NCBI RefSeq assembly: GCF_903944925.1
Contig: NZ_CAJATU010000122.1
Span: 1 to 64,000 of the forward strand
Reading direction: 5' to 3'
Source: an uncultured Rhodopila sp.
Lineage (GTDB): Bacteria > Pseudomonadota > Alphaproteobacteria > Acetobacterales > Acetobacteraceae
DNA: 64,000 bases
In this document: positions 1 through 8,177 of the stretch, in pieces
Layout: each line of letters starts with the position of its first letter
How positions within the stretch are numbered: the stretch's first letter is position 1
Position numbers and translations under genes: made by a program
The notes under the pieces: generated by a model
Database searches by the model: none
Seen by the model: the letters and a program-made list of their open reading frames with translations, nothing else
What the model was told of the DNA's origin: nothing

Positions 1-240
1 GACCGCCGGCACGCCCTCGCGCCGGTTGGGAAACACGTCGACCAGTTCGGCCGTCATCGTCGCGGCATGCAGGTCCGCCGGGCCGAACTCCGCACGCAGC
101 AAGTCCATCATCGGCGCGAGCAAATGGGCACCCTGCCAGAGCGGACAGGGCACCTGGCGGACCTCGATAACACGGCCGGACTCGATGCGGGCGGCTTTGA
201 CGTGGGCGCCGCCGATGTCCCATCCGATGATCTTTTGCAC
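1..240 (-). CDS. H4MPT-linked C1 pathway protein, MfnF-like hydantoinase fold (5' part only)
   Basis: This is the first 80 codons of a gene that runs off the left edge. The product opens with a GTG codon and the residues IIGWDIGGAHVKAARIE, the phosphate-1 ATP-binding loop of the sugar-kinase/hydantoinase (ASKHA) superfamily. That N-terminus resembles the proteins annotated as 'H4MPT-linked C1 transfer pathway protein', to which archaeal MfnF, the enzyme joining the two halves of methanofuran, belongs (from memory). A good Shine-Dalgarno (AAGGAG) lies 7-8 nt upstream of the GTG and supports this start. It is divergent from the HisA-like gene and next to the formaldehyde-oxidation cluster, so a methanofuran-synthesis role is the natural inference. 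The missing C-terminus prevents a firm family call. Confidence 0.75.
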   Translation of the reverse strand, partial: MQKIIGWDIGGAHVKAARIESGRVIEVRQVPCPLWQGAHLLAPMMDLLRAEFGPADLHAATMTAELVDVFPNRREGVPAV

Positions 241-286
241 TGCGTTCTCCTTCCGGGTCAGACTATGCGCGGAAGGAGAGTCGCGC

Positions 287-979
287 ATGGACGTCATACC
301 GGTGATCGACATCAAGAACGGCGAGGTGGTGCATGCGCAAGGGGGGCGGCGCGATTCGTATCGCCCGATCCGCACGCAGCTGAGCGCCACCAGCGCGCCG
401 GCGGATGTGGCGGCGGGGCTGCTGCGGCTGGCGCCGTTCCGGCAGCTTTACGTCGCCGATTTGGATGCGATCGAGGGACGGGCGGCGAACGATGCGGCGA
501 TCGCGGCGATTGCGCGCGCCGTGCCGGGTGTCGAACTGTGGATCGATAACGGGATTGGCGATGCGGATGCCGCGCGCGCCTGGCTGGGCGAGTGCGGGCA
601 TAGTCTTGTCATCGGCAGTGAATCTCAGCATGGAATTAAAACGATCCAGTCTCTGCGGGAAGAGCGGCGCGTGCTGCTGTCGCTGGACTTTCGTGGCGAC
701 GCGTTCCAGGGGCCGGTGGCTTTGCTGGACGACGCAGCGCTGTGGCCGGCACGCGTGATCGTCATGACGCTGGCGCGTGTCGGCGGCGCCGCCGGACCCG
801 ATACGGAGCGTGTGGCAAGCATCATCGCACGCGCGGGGGGACGCGCAGTCGTTGGCGCGGGAGGCGTGCGCGACAAAGCGGACCTCTCGGCGTTGCAACA
901 GGCCGGTGCATCAGCCGTTCTTGTGGCGACGGCCCTGCATACCGGCGCTTTGACTGCGGAGGACCTGCGCACCGACTGA
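287..979 (+). CDS. HisA/HisF-related TIM-barrel protein of the H4MPT gene cluster
   Basis: A 230-residue protein beginning MDVIPVIDIKNGEVVHA, typical of the HisA (phosphoribosylformimino isomerase) barrel. It carries LYVADLDAIEG on an early strand and the phosphate-binding VVGAGGVRDKADL near residues 186-198. It is more diverged than true HisA, and the family of HisA-related proteins found beside methanopterin genes in methylotrophs and methanogens is the better match. Its substrate is unknown; a place in methanofuran or pterin synthesis is inferred from context. ATG 287 was chosen because GGAAGGAG lies just upstream, whereas the open frame further upstream overlaps the divergent MfnF-like gene. 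A HisA proper would normally sit among his genes, and none are here. Confidence 0.82.
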   Translation: MDVIPVIDIKNGEVVHAQGGRRDSYRPIRTQLSATSAPADVAAGLLRLAPFRQLYVADLDAIEGRAANDAAIAAIARAVPGVELWIDNGIGDADAARAWLGECGHSLVIGSESQHGIKTIQSLREERRVLLSLDFRGDAFQGPVALLDDAALWPARVIVMTLARVGGAAGPDTERVASIIARAGGRAVVGAGGVRDKADLSALQQAGASAVLVATALHTGALTAEDLRTD

Positions 980-1019
980 AGCGACCTGCGCCCGTCACGC
1001 TGCCGCAGGGTCGCCCAAG

Positions 1020-1132
1020 GTCATGGTTGCGCCGGCCATCCACGACTTTGCTGGCCCAAAGACCGAAAGTCGTGGATGGCCCGACTAAATCCGGCCATGA
1101 CACAAAGTGGCCGGCCTGCGCCGGCCATGACG
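1020..1132. repeat. Palindromic repeat element, copy 1 (long form)
   Basis: Left arm 1020-1049 (GTCATGG..GGCCATCCACGACTTT) and right arm 1066-1113 (AAAGTCGTGGATGG..CCGGCCATGACAC) are reverse complements, and each arm also folds on itself. A further half-hairpin (GGCCGGCCTGCGCCGGCC) follows at 1109-1126. It fills most of the gap between the HisA-like gene and the 3' end of fae. Related copies recur across the window. Confidence 0.85.
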
Positions 1133-1168
1133 ATGGGGACGACCGTGCCTACAGGATTGCGCCCGGGA

Positions 1169-1675
1169 TCAGGCCGCGAACGGATGAATTGCGGTCTTGT
1201 ATTCAGCCTGCACCTGCGCCGAAGTCGGCTGGCCGGCGACAGCACGGGCGATCGCTTCCTTCGTCGCTTTGTAGTTGTATTCCTGGATCTTCTTGTCGTC
1301 GCTGGCATCCCAGTGGATGAACACGCCGACGGAGATGAAGAGGTCGTCGGCTTCATCGGCCGGGATCACACCCTCGGCGACGCTGTCGGCCACGGCCATG
1401 GAAACGCCGTGCTGTGCCGGACCGAACATCTGCACGGCCTGCTTGGCGTCCTTGATCGTCACCTTGTTGAACAGGATGGTATTCGGCTTGGCCAGCAGGT
1501 TCGGCGCCACGACCGCAAGCAGGGTGGTGAATCCGTCCTTGTTGTTGGTCAGGGCATTGCAGAAAGCGGTTTCCGCTGCACTGCCGCGCGGCCCGATGAT
1601 GAGATCGATATGCGCGACCTCGTTGCCTTCGCCGACAAGCGATTCGCCGACGCCTACCTTCGTGATCTTTGCCAT
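1169..1675 (-). CDS. fae: Formaldehyde-activating enzyme
   Basis: A 168-residue protein that closely matches Methylobacterium Fae as I remember it, starting [17 protein letters not shown] with [15 protein letters not shown] following. Fae condenses formaldehyde with tetrahydromethanopterin to methylene-H4MPT in the cytoplasm, the entry step of the pathway encoded around it. His22 lies in the segment holding the proposed catalytic histidine, and [20 protein letters not shown] and VGVFIHWDA are family blocks. The length is normal. ATG 1675 was chosen because AGAGGAAA precedes it and the protein then begins exactly like known Fae; the open frame extends 30 codons further without similarity. It is the last gene of the leftward run, 95 bp after the CitG-like gene, and may also have its own promoter. 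Confidence 0.97.
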   Translation of the reverse strand: MAKITKVGVGESLVGEGNEVAHIDLIIGPRGSAAETAFCNALTNNKDGFTTLLAVVAPNLLAKPNTILFNKVTIKDAKQAVQMFGPAQHGVSMAVADSVAEGVIPADEADDLFISVGVFIHWDASDDKKIQEYNYKATKEAIARAVAGQPTSAQVQAEYKTAIHPFAA

Positions 1676-1770
1676 AACGTTTTCCTCTATAGCCATTTTT
1701 GGAAGAATCGGACGCCGGTCCTGCTTATGGGCCGCAGGTAGGAGAAGGCCGATCTCCGGGCGCACTGAAT

Positions 1771-2754
1771 TTAACCATCAATATTGGAGGAGTGCAAGCC
1801 CAGACGCCAGGCAAATGCTGTCGCTACTGTCATATCGGCCGTGGTGCCAGGGTTAATGCCGGCGGCTTTCAGTTGCCGGTCCCAGGCCAGCAGTTCGGCG
1901 AGTGCCGGTATGTGCCGCGAACGGCGAGCCGCCTCGCGCTGAAGTTCGGCTGCAACGGCGGCTCCGTGCTTGCGGGCGACGTGGCTGTCGGGAAAGGCGG
2001 CCAGGAACGCCAGGTAGACGGCCAGCGAGGCGTCGGGGGGTTCGGCTCCGGAAGCGCGGGCGGCTGCGTAGGTAGTCACGCCGAGGCCGAGAATGTCGGC
2101 GAACCCGCTGCTCCATTGCCGGGCGATGCTGTCGCGTTCGGCGGCTTCGGCCATGGCTTCGGCCAGCGAGACGGCGGCCGGTCGGCGGACATCGTGGCGT
2201 TCGGCCGAACCGAGACCGCCGGGGTTGGCGAGGCGGATCGCCGCGAAGACGGCCTCGGCGTCCGCGCCATCGGCTGCGGCGATGATGGCGTGAATTATCT
2301 GCTGCGGCGGGAGCCGATCGTGCGGCGCGGGGGGCTGTCGTTCAACCGTCATGGTCCGCGCAGGCGGACCATCCACGCCTTGCGGACCTGATCCCGGCAA
2401 AGGCGTGGACGGCGGGCGACCGAGCACGCGAGGGAGGGCTTCGCCCGCCATGACGGTTCGAGCCGTACGGCCTGCTACCCGGTCTTCCGCCGCCATCGCC
2501 AGCGGTCCGCACAGCAGGAGAATACCCAGATTGGTGTTCTGCCCGACCGCCGCCCGCGTCGCCGTGGTGGCGTCGAGAATGCGGCTGCCCAGCCTCACGC
2601 CCGCGCGGCACAGCAGCGGCGCCGACGCCGCGGCGCTGCGGGTGAAATCCTCCACCGTCATGCGATGGCCAGGCGCGTGGATATGCACATTGCCGGGCTT
2701 GGGTGCGGCCAGTTCCTCCAGGCAAGCCTCGAGGAACGCCGCCTCGATCGTCAC
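1771..2754 (-). CDS. Triphosphoribosyl-dephospho-CoA synthase (CitG)-like protein, with a repeat element inserted in frame
   Basis: A 327-residue CitG-family protein. Family signatures are [19 protein letters not shown] (residues 19-37) and [16 protein letters not shown] (71-86), then a C-terminal helical part with NPGGLG and SHVARKHG. CitG makes the prosthetic-group precursor of citrate lyase, but homologues in methylotroph H4MPT clusters have no citrate lyase context and presumably act in cofactor synthesis; that role is inference. Residues of about 100-136 are encoded by a palindromic repeat element and have no counterpart that I recall in the family, so the protein appears to carry an insertion of roughly 37 residues in a loop. 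The frame stays open through it. The start overlaps the upstream MptN-like stop by 4 bp, indicating translational coupling. Confidence 0.85.
   Translation of the reverse strand: MTIEAAFLEACLEELAAPKPGNVHIHAPGHRMTVEDFTRSAAASAPLLCRAGVRLGSRILDATTATRAAVGQNTNLGILLLCGPLAMAAEDRVAGRTARTVMAGEALPRVLGRPPSTPLPGSGPQGVDGPPARTMTVERQPPAPHDRLPPQQIIHAIIAAADGADAEAVFAAIRLANPGGLGSAERHDVRRPAAVSLAEAMAEAAERDSIARQWSSGFADILGLGVTTYAAARASGAEPPDASLAVYLAFLAAFPDSHVARKHGAAVAAELQREAARRSRHIPALAELLAWDRQLKAAGINPGTTADMTVATAFAWRLGLHSSNIDG
2347..2456. repeat. Palindromic repeat element, copy 2, inside a coding sequence
   Basis: Arms 2347-2381 (CGTCATGGTCCGC..GGACCATCCACGCCTT) and 2399-2456 (AAAGGCGTGGACGG..CGCCCGCCATGACGG) match the other copies of the family. 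The element lies wholly within the CitG-like gene and is read through without a stop codon, adding a Pro/Gly/Arg-rich stretch. Confidence 0.85.
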
Positions 2755-3629
2755 CGCACCGCCGCCAGCAACGCGTCTGCCAGCCGATCGGCGATGGAGT
2801 CTGGAACCACGCTTTGCAGACCCTTCCAGCCCGGCATCGAGTTGACCTCCAGCACCACCGGGCGCCCGTCAGGATCGAGCAGCAGATCGACTCCGGCATA
2901 CGCCGCACCCACGCAAGCGGCGGCCCGCACCGCCAGGTCGATCATGGCTCCGTCCGGCGCAAACGGCAGCGGTTCGGCGCCCTGATGCACGTTAGTCACC
3001 CAGCCCTCGGCCTGCCGCGTCATCGATCCGACAACCTCCCCGGCGCAGACGAACAGCCGGTGGTCGCGAAACGTCTGCGTGCCTGTCGGCAGGTAGCGCT
3101 GCAGGTAGTAAATCCCGCCCACGGCTTCCGGCGGCGGCAATTCATCCGCGGCGGCGATCAACCGCAACCCCCTGCCCTGCGAGCCGAACAGCGGCTTCAG
3201 CACCAGCGGACTCGCCACGCATTCGCGTTCGGCAATAACCAAAGCGGCGTCGCGGCCCTCGACCGTCCAGGTGGGCGGCGTCGGAATGCCGGCCCGGGCG
3301 AGGAAAAAGCTTGTCGTGGACTTGTCGACGCAGCGCTCGATGGCGCGCGCGTCGTTCCACACCGGAACGCCCAGCGCGCGCAGCGCATGCAGCACGCCGA
3401 GGCGGCGCGTCACCTCCTCGAAGCTGCCGCCGGAGATGGAACGGACCAGCACCGCATCGGGCAAACCGAAGCCGAAGCCGGGCAGCGAGACGCCGAACGG
3501 GTGGGTGGTATCGAACCCCGCATCCGCCAGCCGGAACGCCACGGCGTCGACATCGCGCGCTGAAAACGCCTTGAGCAGCGCGCGCGCATGCCAGTCGCGG
3601 TCGTCGATCGCCAGGGCAATCCTGAGCAT
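2751..3629 (-). CDS. RimK-type ATP-grasp ligase, MptN-like (H4MPT:glutamate ligase candidate)
   Basis: A 292-residue ATP-grasp protein. It shows the substrate-binding N-domain (LRIALAIDDRDWHARALLKA), the nucleotide-binding lysine block SPLVLKPLFGSQGRGLRL, the RDHRLFVCAGEVVGSMTR segment, and the metal-binding end PVVLEVNSMPGWKGLQ with the usual E-x-N. RimK/MptN-type enzymes add glutamate to a carboxylate; the archaeal MptN glutamylates tetrahydromethanopterin. In this cluster glutamylation of the bacterial H4MPT analogue is the likely job, although the exact side chain of the bacterial cofactor is not given by sequence. Its start codon overlaps the mch stop by one base (TGATG) and its stop overlaps the CitG-like start by four, so it sits in a tightly coupled operon. 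Confidence 0.85.
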   Translation of the reverse strand: MLRIALAIDDRDWHARALLKAFSARDVDAVAFRLADAGFDTTHPFGVSLPGFGFGLPDAVLVRSISGGSFEEVTRRLGVLHALRALGVPVWNDARAIERCVDKSTTSFFLARAGIPTPPTWTVEGRDAALVIAERECVASPLVLKPLFGSQGRGLRLIAAADELPPPEAVGGIYYLQRYLPTGTQTFRDHRLFVCAGEVVGSMTRQAEGWVTNVHQGAEPLPFAPDGAMIDLAVRAAACVGAAYAGVDLLLDPDGRPVVLEVNSMPGWKGLQSVVPDSIADRLADALLAAVR

Positions 3630-4597
3630 CAGCCCGGGCTGCCGAAGGAGGCGTCCAGCAGCGCAGCATCCACCGCTCCGGCGTGGAAGCTCTCGCCGGT
3701 TTCGATAGCGGTGACGATCACCTCGGCCGGGCTGAACAGCATCGGGTCGATGGCGTAGAAGTCGCCGTTGACCGCTTTGAACGTCTCCGCGAAGGGCCGT
3801 CCGTAGTCGCGGGATTTTGAAGCCGGCATCGCCTCAGCCAGATCGCGCGCCTGCGACGCCGGAGAAGTAACGAACAAGTGAACACGACCGCCGAAGATGA
3901 TCGCGTCGTTGGTGCGCCCCATGGCGGTGATGAAATCCGGATGCGGCGGCGGCAGCGGCGCGGCGCCGAGGCCATCGACGATGTCCGCCAGCGGGAAGTG
4001 CAGCTCATGCGCCTTGTGCAGCGCCACCTCCAGCACGCGCGCCACCACCTGCACGCTGCCGGCCAGGCTTTGCGTCGGCGCATACAGGATCGTCAGTTCC
4101 GCCTTGGCGACGCCGCAGGCTTCGGCGATCGAGGTCACCAGCGGTGCGGGCGGCGGCGCGCCGCTTTCCAGCACCAGCACCGCCTGCTTCGATTCCTCAG
4201 TGTAGCCAAGCTCCGCGAACAGCTTCTCCGTCCGTGCCAGCGCCCGGGCGGGGCCGGAGCCGAGGGCGAAAAACGAATCGTGCGCCAGACTCCAGCCGGC
4301 GTACTGGCTGGCGAGGCAGGCGGCAACCGGATTGGAACTCGCCACCGAGATCGTCCAGGGCCAGCGCGGCAGGGTTGGATCGCTTGTCAGGCGCACCTCG
4401 CCCAGGCCGCCGAGGCAGATCGCGCCCAAACGCAGACCCGCGGCGATCCCGCCACGATGGGCCGCACCAGCGTCGATCAGGCGTTCACCGGCCGCCCCGC
4501 GCGAGACGCCAATGCGCAGCGCCGCGGCGTCCGCGCAAAGGGATTCAACGAGTCCCTGCGCGCGCCTGTTCAGGCCGAGATCGGTTATTGTGGTCAT
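3629..4597 (-). CDS. mch: Methenyltetrahydromethanopterin cyclohydrolase
   Basis: A 322-residue protein of normal Mch length. It interconverts methenyl-H4MPT and formyl-H4MPT, the step between MtdB and the Fhc formyltransferase, in the cytoplasm. Recognisable blocks are LNRRAQGLVESL at the N-terminus, GGIAAGLRLGAICLGGLG, the central PVAACLASQYAGWSL, SGPARALARTEKLF and the distal GRTNDAIIFGGRVHLF. ATG 4597 overlaps the stop of the upstream ATP-grasp gene by 4 bp and matches the family N-terminus; an upstream extension of the frame to 4858 is antisense-like noise inside that neighbour. Codon use matches the surrounding genes. Confidence 0.96.
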   Translation of the reverse strand: MTTITDLGLNRRAQGLVESLCADAAALRIGVSRGAAGERLIDAGAAHRGGIAAGLRLGAICLGGLGEVRLTSDPTLPRWPWTISVASSNPVAACLASQYAGWSLAHDSFFALGSGPARALARTEKLFAELGYTEESKQAVLVLESGAPPPAPLVTSIAEACGVAKAELTILYAPTQSLAGSVQVVARVLEVALHKAHELHFPLADIVDGLGAAPLPPPHPDFITAMGRTNDAIIFGGRVHLFVTSPASQARDLAEAMPASKSRDYGRPFAETFKAVNGDFYAIDPMLFSPAEVIVTAIETGESFHAGAVDAALLDASFGSPG

Positions 4598-5715
4598 GGG
4601 GCACCTTCTGCGTGAGCCAGGATGTCCGCCGCCCGGAGGCGCACCAGACGCTCGGCCGCCGCCGCATCCGGCGCCTCCGCCAGTACCGTGCACAGCGGCG
4701 CCCCCCTCGGCACAAAACTCCCTGGTGCCTGCCGATCGGCGGTCCAATGGGGCCATGGGAAGATGGCGGGGAGGGTGATGCCGGCGGGCGCGTAGACGAA
4801 CGCGGCGGCGGCGGCTTGCGGCCAGCGGGGGATCGCGTCGGGCAGCACGCCCGCACATGCATCGAGGTGCATGCGGAACAGCGCGCCTTCGCTATCGGCG
4901 AAGATATCGAGCGTGGCGCCGGGGCGGGGGTTCACCTCCAGCAGGTCGAAGCCGTCCTCCCGCACCAGGAAGTCGGCGCTGTTCAGGCCGCAGAGGCCGG
5001 TGTGCGACACCAGGCGCTCGACCGCGCCGGAGATGTCCGCGGCCCGGGCGGCGGAGAGCGGCGCCGGACGCGACGACCCGCCATAGCGGAACGGGCGGCG
5101 CGGCGCGGGATCAGCCCATTGCCGGCTCAGGCCGAGCACGCGGCAGCGTCCGCCGGCAGCGAGAAAGGCGGCGGATATCGGCTGGCCTGCGACTTGGCGC
5201 TGGAAGTAGCGGCCGCGGCGGGGCGCAGCGCGGCGGGTGGACGCGGCGATATGCATGCCGCCGGAGCCGCCGGCACGCTTGCGCAGCCAGTTGCCGTCAG
5301 CAGGCTGGTCCCGACGCACTTCGGGATGCGGCACATCGGCCAGGGCGCAGGTTTCGGCGAAGCGGAACGGGTCTTTCATCGCGGTGACGACAGCGGCTTG
5401 GTTGCCGAGCAGGCCATGCCGGGCGGCGATGGATCGCAGCAGAGCGGGGCGATCCTCGAAGCCGCTGCCGACGACGACGCCGAGGACGCGGCGCCCGCCG
5501 GCGAGACGGTCCAGCGCGGCCAGCAGGGCGCCTTTCGCGAATCCCCGGGTCAGGCTGCCGGGGACGGTTTCGCTGGCTTCGGCGAGGTCCCTGGTGTCGA
5601 GATCGCCGAACATGTCGGCCACCAGCGGGCGGTAACCGCCGCGCCGCGCACAGGCGGCGAGGGCGCGGCCGGACAGCGCGGCGATCAGCACCGCGGGAGC
5701 GTCGGTCGGGGTCAT
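4594..5715 (-). CDS. ATP-grasp ligase, MfnD-like (methanofuran side-chain candidate)
   Basis: A 373-residue protein with ATP-grasp features: a lysine block NWLRKRAGGSGGMHI, FQRQVAGQPISAAFLAAGG, and the metal-site end GFDLLEVNPRPGATLDIF (E-x-N-x-R). It belongs to the ATP-grasp proteins found in H4MPT/methanofuran clusters; archaeal MfnD ligates glutamate to tyramine in methanofuran synthesis and is my closest remembered relative. The assignment rests on fold plus neighbourhood. The C-terminal 80 residues contain a second small domain (VLPDAIPRWPQAAAAAFVY onwards) that I do not recognise. It is 81 bp downstream of mtdB, and its stop overlaps the mch start. Confidence 0.75.
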   Translation of the reverse strand: MTPTDAPAVLIAALSGRALAACARRGGYRPLVADMFGDLDTRDLAEASETVPGSLTRGFAKGALLAALDRLAGGRRVLGVVVGSGFEDRPALLRSIAARHGLLGNQAAVVTAMKDPFRFAETCALADVPHPEVRRDQPADGNWLRKRAGGSGGMHIAASTRRAAPRRGRYFQRQVAGQPISAAFLAAGGRCRVLGLSRQWADPAPRRPFRYGGSSRPAPLSAARAADISGAVERLVSHTGLCGLNSADFLVREDGFDLLEVNPRPGATLDIFADSEGALFRMHLDACAGVLPDAIPRWPQAAAAAFVYAPAGITLPAIFPWPHWTADRQAPGSFVPRGAPLCTVLAEAPDAAAAERLVRLRAADILAHAEGAP

Positions 5716-5796
5716 GGGCCGAGGCGTCCGCCCCGTGTGTCACCGTCCCATGACGCAGGGACGCGCGGCGCCGCCGGTGTCACAGGATACCATCCC

Positions 5797-6696
5797 TCAT
5801 TGCGACAGTTCGCGCGCCAGCGCGAAGGCGTCGCGAAAATCCAGTGTCAGCGGCTCGCTGCTTTCGATCATCCGCCGGAACAGACCGAACTCCGTCTGGT
5901 ATTTCGTCTGGCCGATCGCCAGCGCGCCAATCCCGGCCGTGCCGCCGCCAATGGTTGCCCCGTCGGCAAACAAATCGAGTCCCGCAACGCCCAACGGCGG
6001 AACCGCGTTCACATCGGCAACCGCCAGCAAACCCGGGGACGCCTTCAGCAGATTTTCATCGATGATCTGCACGCCCGCCTTGCCGGCACACAGCGCCACG
6101 TCGGCGCCCTTCAGCAAAGCCGCCTTCAACGCCTCGGTGCTGCCGTCCGCGGCACGCAGGCTGACACCGAACCGGGCTTCGGCCTCGTCGGCCGACTGCT
6201 GCACGCGCTGCGCGCCGTCATGGCCGACAAGCGTGACATGCGCGCCTTCCAGCGCGCTGATCACCGCCGAGGCGAAACCCACCACGCCGGTCGCGCCGAA
6301 CACCAGTATCCGCGTCCCCGCCAATGCGCGTTTATGCGAAATCCGCAACGTCCGCTCCAGCCGCGCCACCATCGCCGCAGCGGTCGTGAACGACCCCGCC
6401 GGATCCGCGAACAGCGAAATGACGAACGGCGGCACCATCGCGGCTTTCGCGCTGTCCAGCATGTCCAGCGCGGCGATCGCATTCTTGCCGCCGATGAAAA
6501 CGCAGGTCTTCGCGCCGTCGTTCGGAGGCCGCGAGAAGATCGCGTCCTGCACGAGGCCGGTCACCTGCTCCAGCGTAACGTTCGTATAGGGAATGACCGC
6601 ATCGTAGCCCGCATCGAGCGCCATGTTCAGGTCGAACGGACTGGCGTGCGGCAACGGACTCAGCAGGTGCAGGATGCTTTTCTCAGCCACGGGCAT
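5797..6696 (-). CDS. mtdB: Methylene-tetrahydromethanopterin dehydrogenase
   Basis: A 299-residue protein that oxidises methylene-H4MPT to methenyl-H4MPT with NAD(P)+. The N-terminal catalytic part has SPFDLNMALDAGYDAVIPY, VTGLVQDAIFSRPPNDG and FIGGKNAIAALDMLD. A Rossmann motif GATGVVGFASAVISALEG follows at about residue 133, and ADVNAVPPLGVAGLD and GIGALAIGQTKYQTE are in the C-terminal half. The sequence agrees better with MtdB than with the NADP-specific MtdA of the tetrahydrofolate branch, and the H4MPT gene context supports that; MtdA-type activity cannot be excluded by eye. AAAAGGAA lies directly upstream of the ATG. It follows the GHMP gene by 30 bp, so the two are probably co-transcribed. 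Confidence 0.92.
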   Translation of the reverse strand: MPVAEKSILHLLSPLPHASPFDLNMALDAGYDAVIPYTNVTLEQVTGLVQDAIFSRPPNDGAKTCVFIGGKNAIAALDMLDSAKAAMVPPFVISLFADPAGSFTTAAAMVARLERTLRISHKRALAGTRILVFGATGVVGFASAVISALEGAHVTLVGHDGAQRVQQSADEAEARFGVSLRAADGSTEALKAALLKGADVALCAGKAGVQIIDENLLKASPGLLAVADVNAVPPLGVAGLDLFADGATIGGGTAGIGALAIGQTKYQTEFGLFRRMIESSEPLTLDFRDAFALARELSQ

Positions 6697-6726
6697 TTCC
6701 TTTTCTTGGGTGGTTTGGCCGGAACG

Positions 6727-7698
6727 TCAGGCCACGGTCACCAATGCTCCGTGATTCAACACCCGGCAGACCAGTAAGTCCAGGCGTTTCGTCATGCCTC
6801 TCTGTTGTAGGTTCAAGGCCAAACCGTTGGCTTCACTGTCATTCGCGGCAAAAGCGAATCCGGTCGGGCCCCAGGAACTCTGGCCGATGCCGGTCGCCCC
6901 CGCCTGCGCCAGCACACGCATCGCGTCGCCCACCAGCGGACTTGTGAAGCGGCCTCCCTGGCTGGGAGCGAAATAATCGCCGGCATGGTTCTGGATCGCG
7001 GTTATTGCGGACCCGAAGCCGGCGAGGTCGGCTTCCGCCAGCGCCGGCAGCGCCTGCATCAGCACCAGCCGGCAGATGGCGCCGGAAACGGACGGATTCA
7101 TCGGCGCCAGGGCATCGAACGCACTGCGCTCCTGCGGGCCCGAAAGTCCCGCGCGGTCGCGGTCGAGCACCAGCAGGACGCGCCATGCCTCCGGCACCGG
7201 CATGCGCGTCAGCAGCGGCGGCGGTTCGGCGCGCTTTCCCCGGCCGCCGTCGATGACCAGCCCGCCCTGGCTGAACAGGCCGATGCCGATGCCCGACCGC
7301 GCGCCGCGTTCCAGATGCTGCGCATCGCCGCGCAGATCATCCGGCAGCCCCTCCAGCCGGCGCAGCGCCGCCGCCACCGCCAGCGCCAGTTGCGTGCCGG
7401 AGCCGAGGCCGGCATGCGACGGCATCGCCTGCGCGATATCGACCGCGTAGTGTCCGGACAGACCGAGATGCGCGCACATCTTTGTCAGATAGCGCGCCAC
7501 GCGATCCTGTTCCGGTCCCGCAATGCGGGTTTCGTCCGCGTGGCGGGCGGCCAGCCGCGTCGCCGGCTGGTCGAGTGAAAGGCCGATGCTGCCGAAGCGC
7601 CGACCGGTGCCGCCCTCGAGATCGAAGAAGCCGAGGTGCAGCCGTGCGGTGCAGCATACCGTTACGGTCGCGTCGGACTTGGTATTATCGCGTTTGAT
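6727..7698 (-). CDS. Beta-ribofuranosylaminobenzene 5'-phosphate synthase-type GHMP protein, probable ATC start
   Basis: The frame encodes about 323 residues of a GHMP-kinase-fold protein. It has TARLHLGFFDLEGGTG near the start, the nucleotide-loop motif PSHAGLGSGTQLA, and GQSSWGPTGFAFA near the end. This family forms the first dedicated intermediate of methanopterin from PRPP and p-aminobenzoate. The conserved N-terminus lies upstream of the first in-frame ATG/GTG/TTG (GTG at 7500), and no such codon occurs between 7500 and the in-frame stop at about 7741. An ATC at 7698-7696, 7 nt after AGGGGAG, gives the normal family length and is my choice. Starting at GTG 7500 would remove the whole N-terminal strand. 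A sequencing error is the main alternative. Confidence 0.85.
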   Translation of the reverse strand: MKRDNTKSDATVTVCCTARLHLGFFDLEGGTGRRFGSIGLSLDQPATRLAARHADETRIAGPEQDRVARYLTKMCAHLGLSGHYAVDIAQAMPSHAGLGSGTQLALAVAAALRRLEGLPDDLRGDAQHLERGARSGIGIGLFSQGGLVIDGGRGKRAEPPPLLTRMPVPEAWRVLLVLDRDRAGLSGPQERSAFDALAPMNPSVSGAICRLVLMQALPALAEADLAGFGSAITAIQNHAGDYFAPSQGGRFTSPLVGDAMRVLAQAGATGIGQSSWGPTGFAFAANDSEANGLALNLQQRGMTKRLDLLVCRVLNHGALVTVA

Positions 7699-7796
7699 GA
7701 CCGATCTCCCCTGCGGTTTGGCTATTGCCTTTATTGCGGTCTATGTTCCACATTAAGATGATCGCTGGCAATGACCAGTTCGGAGGAAACAGTCGC
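7699..7796. promoter_or_regulatory. Divergent control region between the two H4MPT operons
   Basis: This 98-bp gap separates the leftward run (GHMP gene to fae) from the rightward pterin dehydratase-fhc operon, so both promoters should lie here or overlap the flanking starts. I see the two ribosome binding sites (AGGGGAG for the left gene, CGGAGGAAAC at 7781-7790 for the right) but no convincing -35/-10 pair. Confidence 0.4.
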
Positions 7797-8177
7797 ATGA
7801 CGGCGGAAAAGTCCGAGCGCGTTTACAATGAAGCTGAAACTCAAGCCTGGCTGGCGGCAAACCTGCCGCACTGGACGCTGGAAGACGGCTGGATAAGGCG
7901 GAAATATCGCACCGGCGGCTGGAAAGGCACGCTGATGGTGGTCAACACTATCGGCCATCTCGCCGAGGCCGCATGGCATCATCCCGACATCACCTTGTCC
8001 TACGCCTGGCTGGAGGTGCGGCTGAGCACCCATTCCGCAAAAGGAATCACCGGCAAGGATTTCGCACTCGCCCGCAAGATCGAGGAAGTCGTGCAGTGGC
8101 AGCCGGGCCTGGAGGGCGGCGCACTGGAAGGCACGCCGCGCGACGACCAGCGTTTTGCGTACATTAAATATGACTGA
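7797..8177 (+). CDS. 4a-hydroxytetrahydrobiopterin dehydratase (PCD/DCoH)-like protein
   Basis: A 126-residue pterin-dehydratase-family protein. The diagnostic block is HHPDITLSYAWLEVRLSTHS followed by a conserved Asp (GKDFALARKIEE), matching the family pattern with two adjacent histidines, an aromatic residue, a later His and an Asp. The classical enzyme dehydrates 4a-hydroxy-tetrahydropterins. Here it heads the fhc operon, so action on a pterin intermediate of H4MPT, or a structural role, is inferred. ATG 7797 follows CGGAGGAAAC at ideal spacing; the open frame further upstream overlaps the control region. Its stop overlaps the fhcB start (ATGACTGA), so the two are coupled. Confidence 0.88.
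   Translation: MTAEKSERVYNEAETQAWLAANLPHWTLEDGWIRRKYRTGGWKGTLMVVNTIGHLAEAAWHHPDITLSYAWLEVRLSTHSAKGITGKDFALARKIEEVVQWQPGLEGGALEGTPRDDQRFAYIKYD

Noticed and set aside
4144-6777. An 877-codon plus-strand frame across mch, the ATP-grasp gene and mtdB
   Set aside because: Antisense to three confidently identified genes; composition is typical of a shadow.
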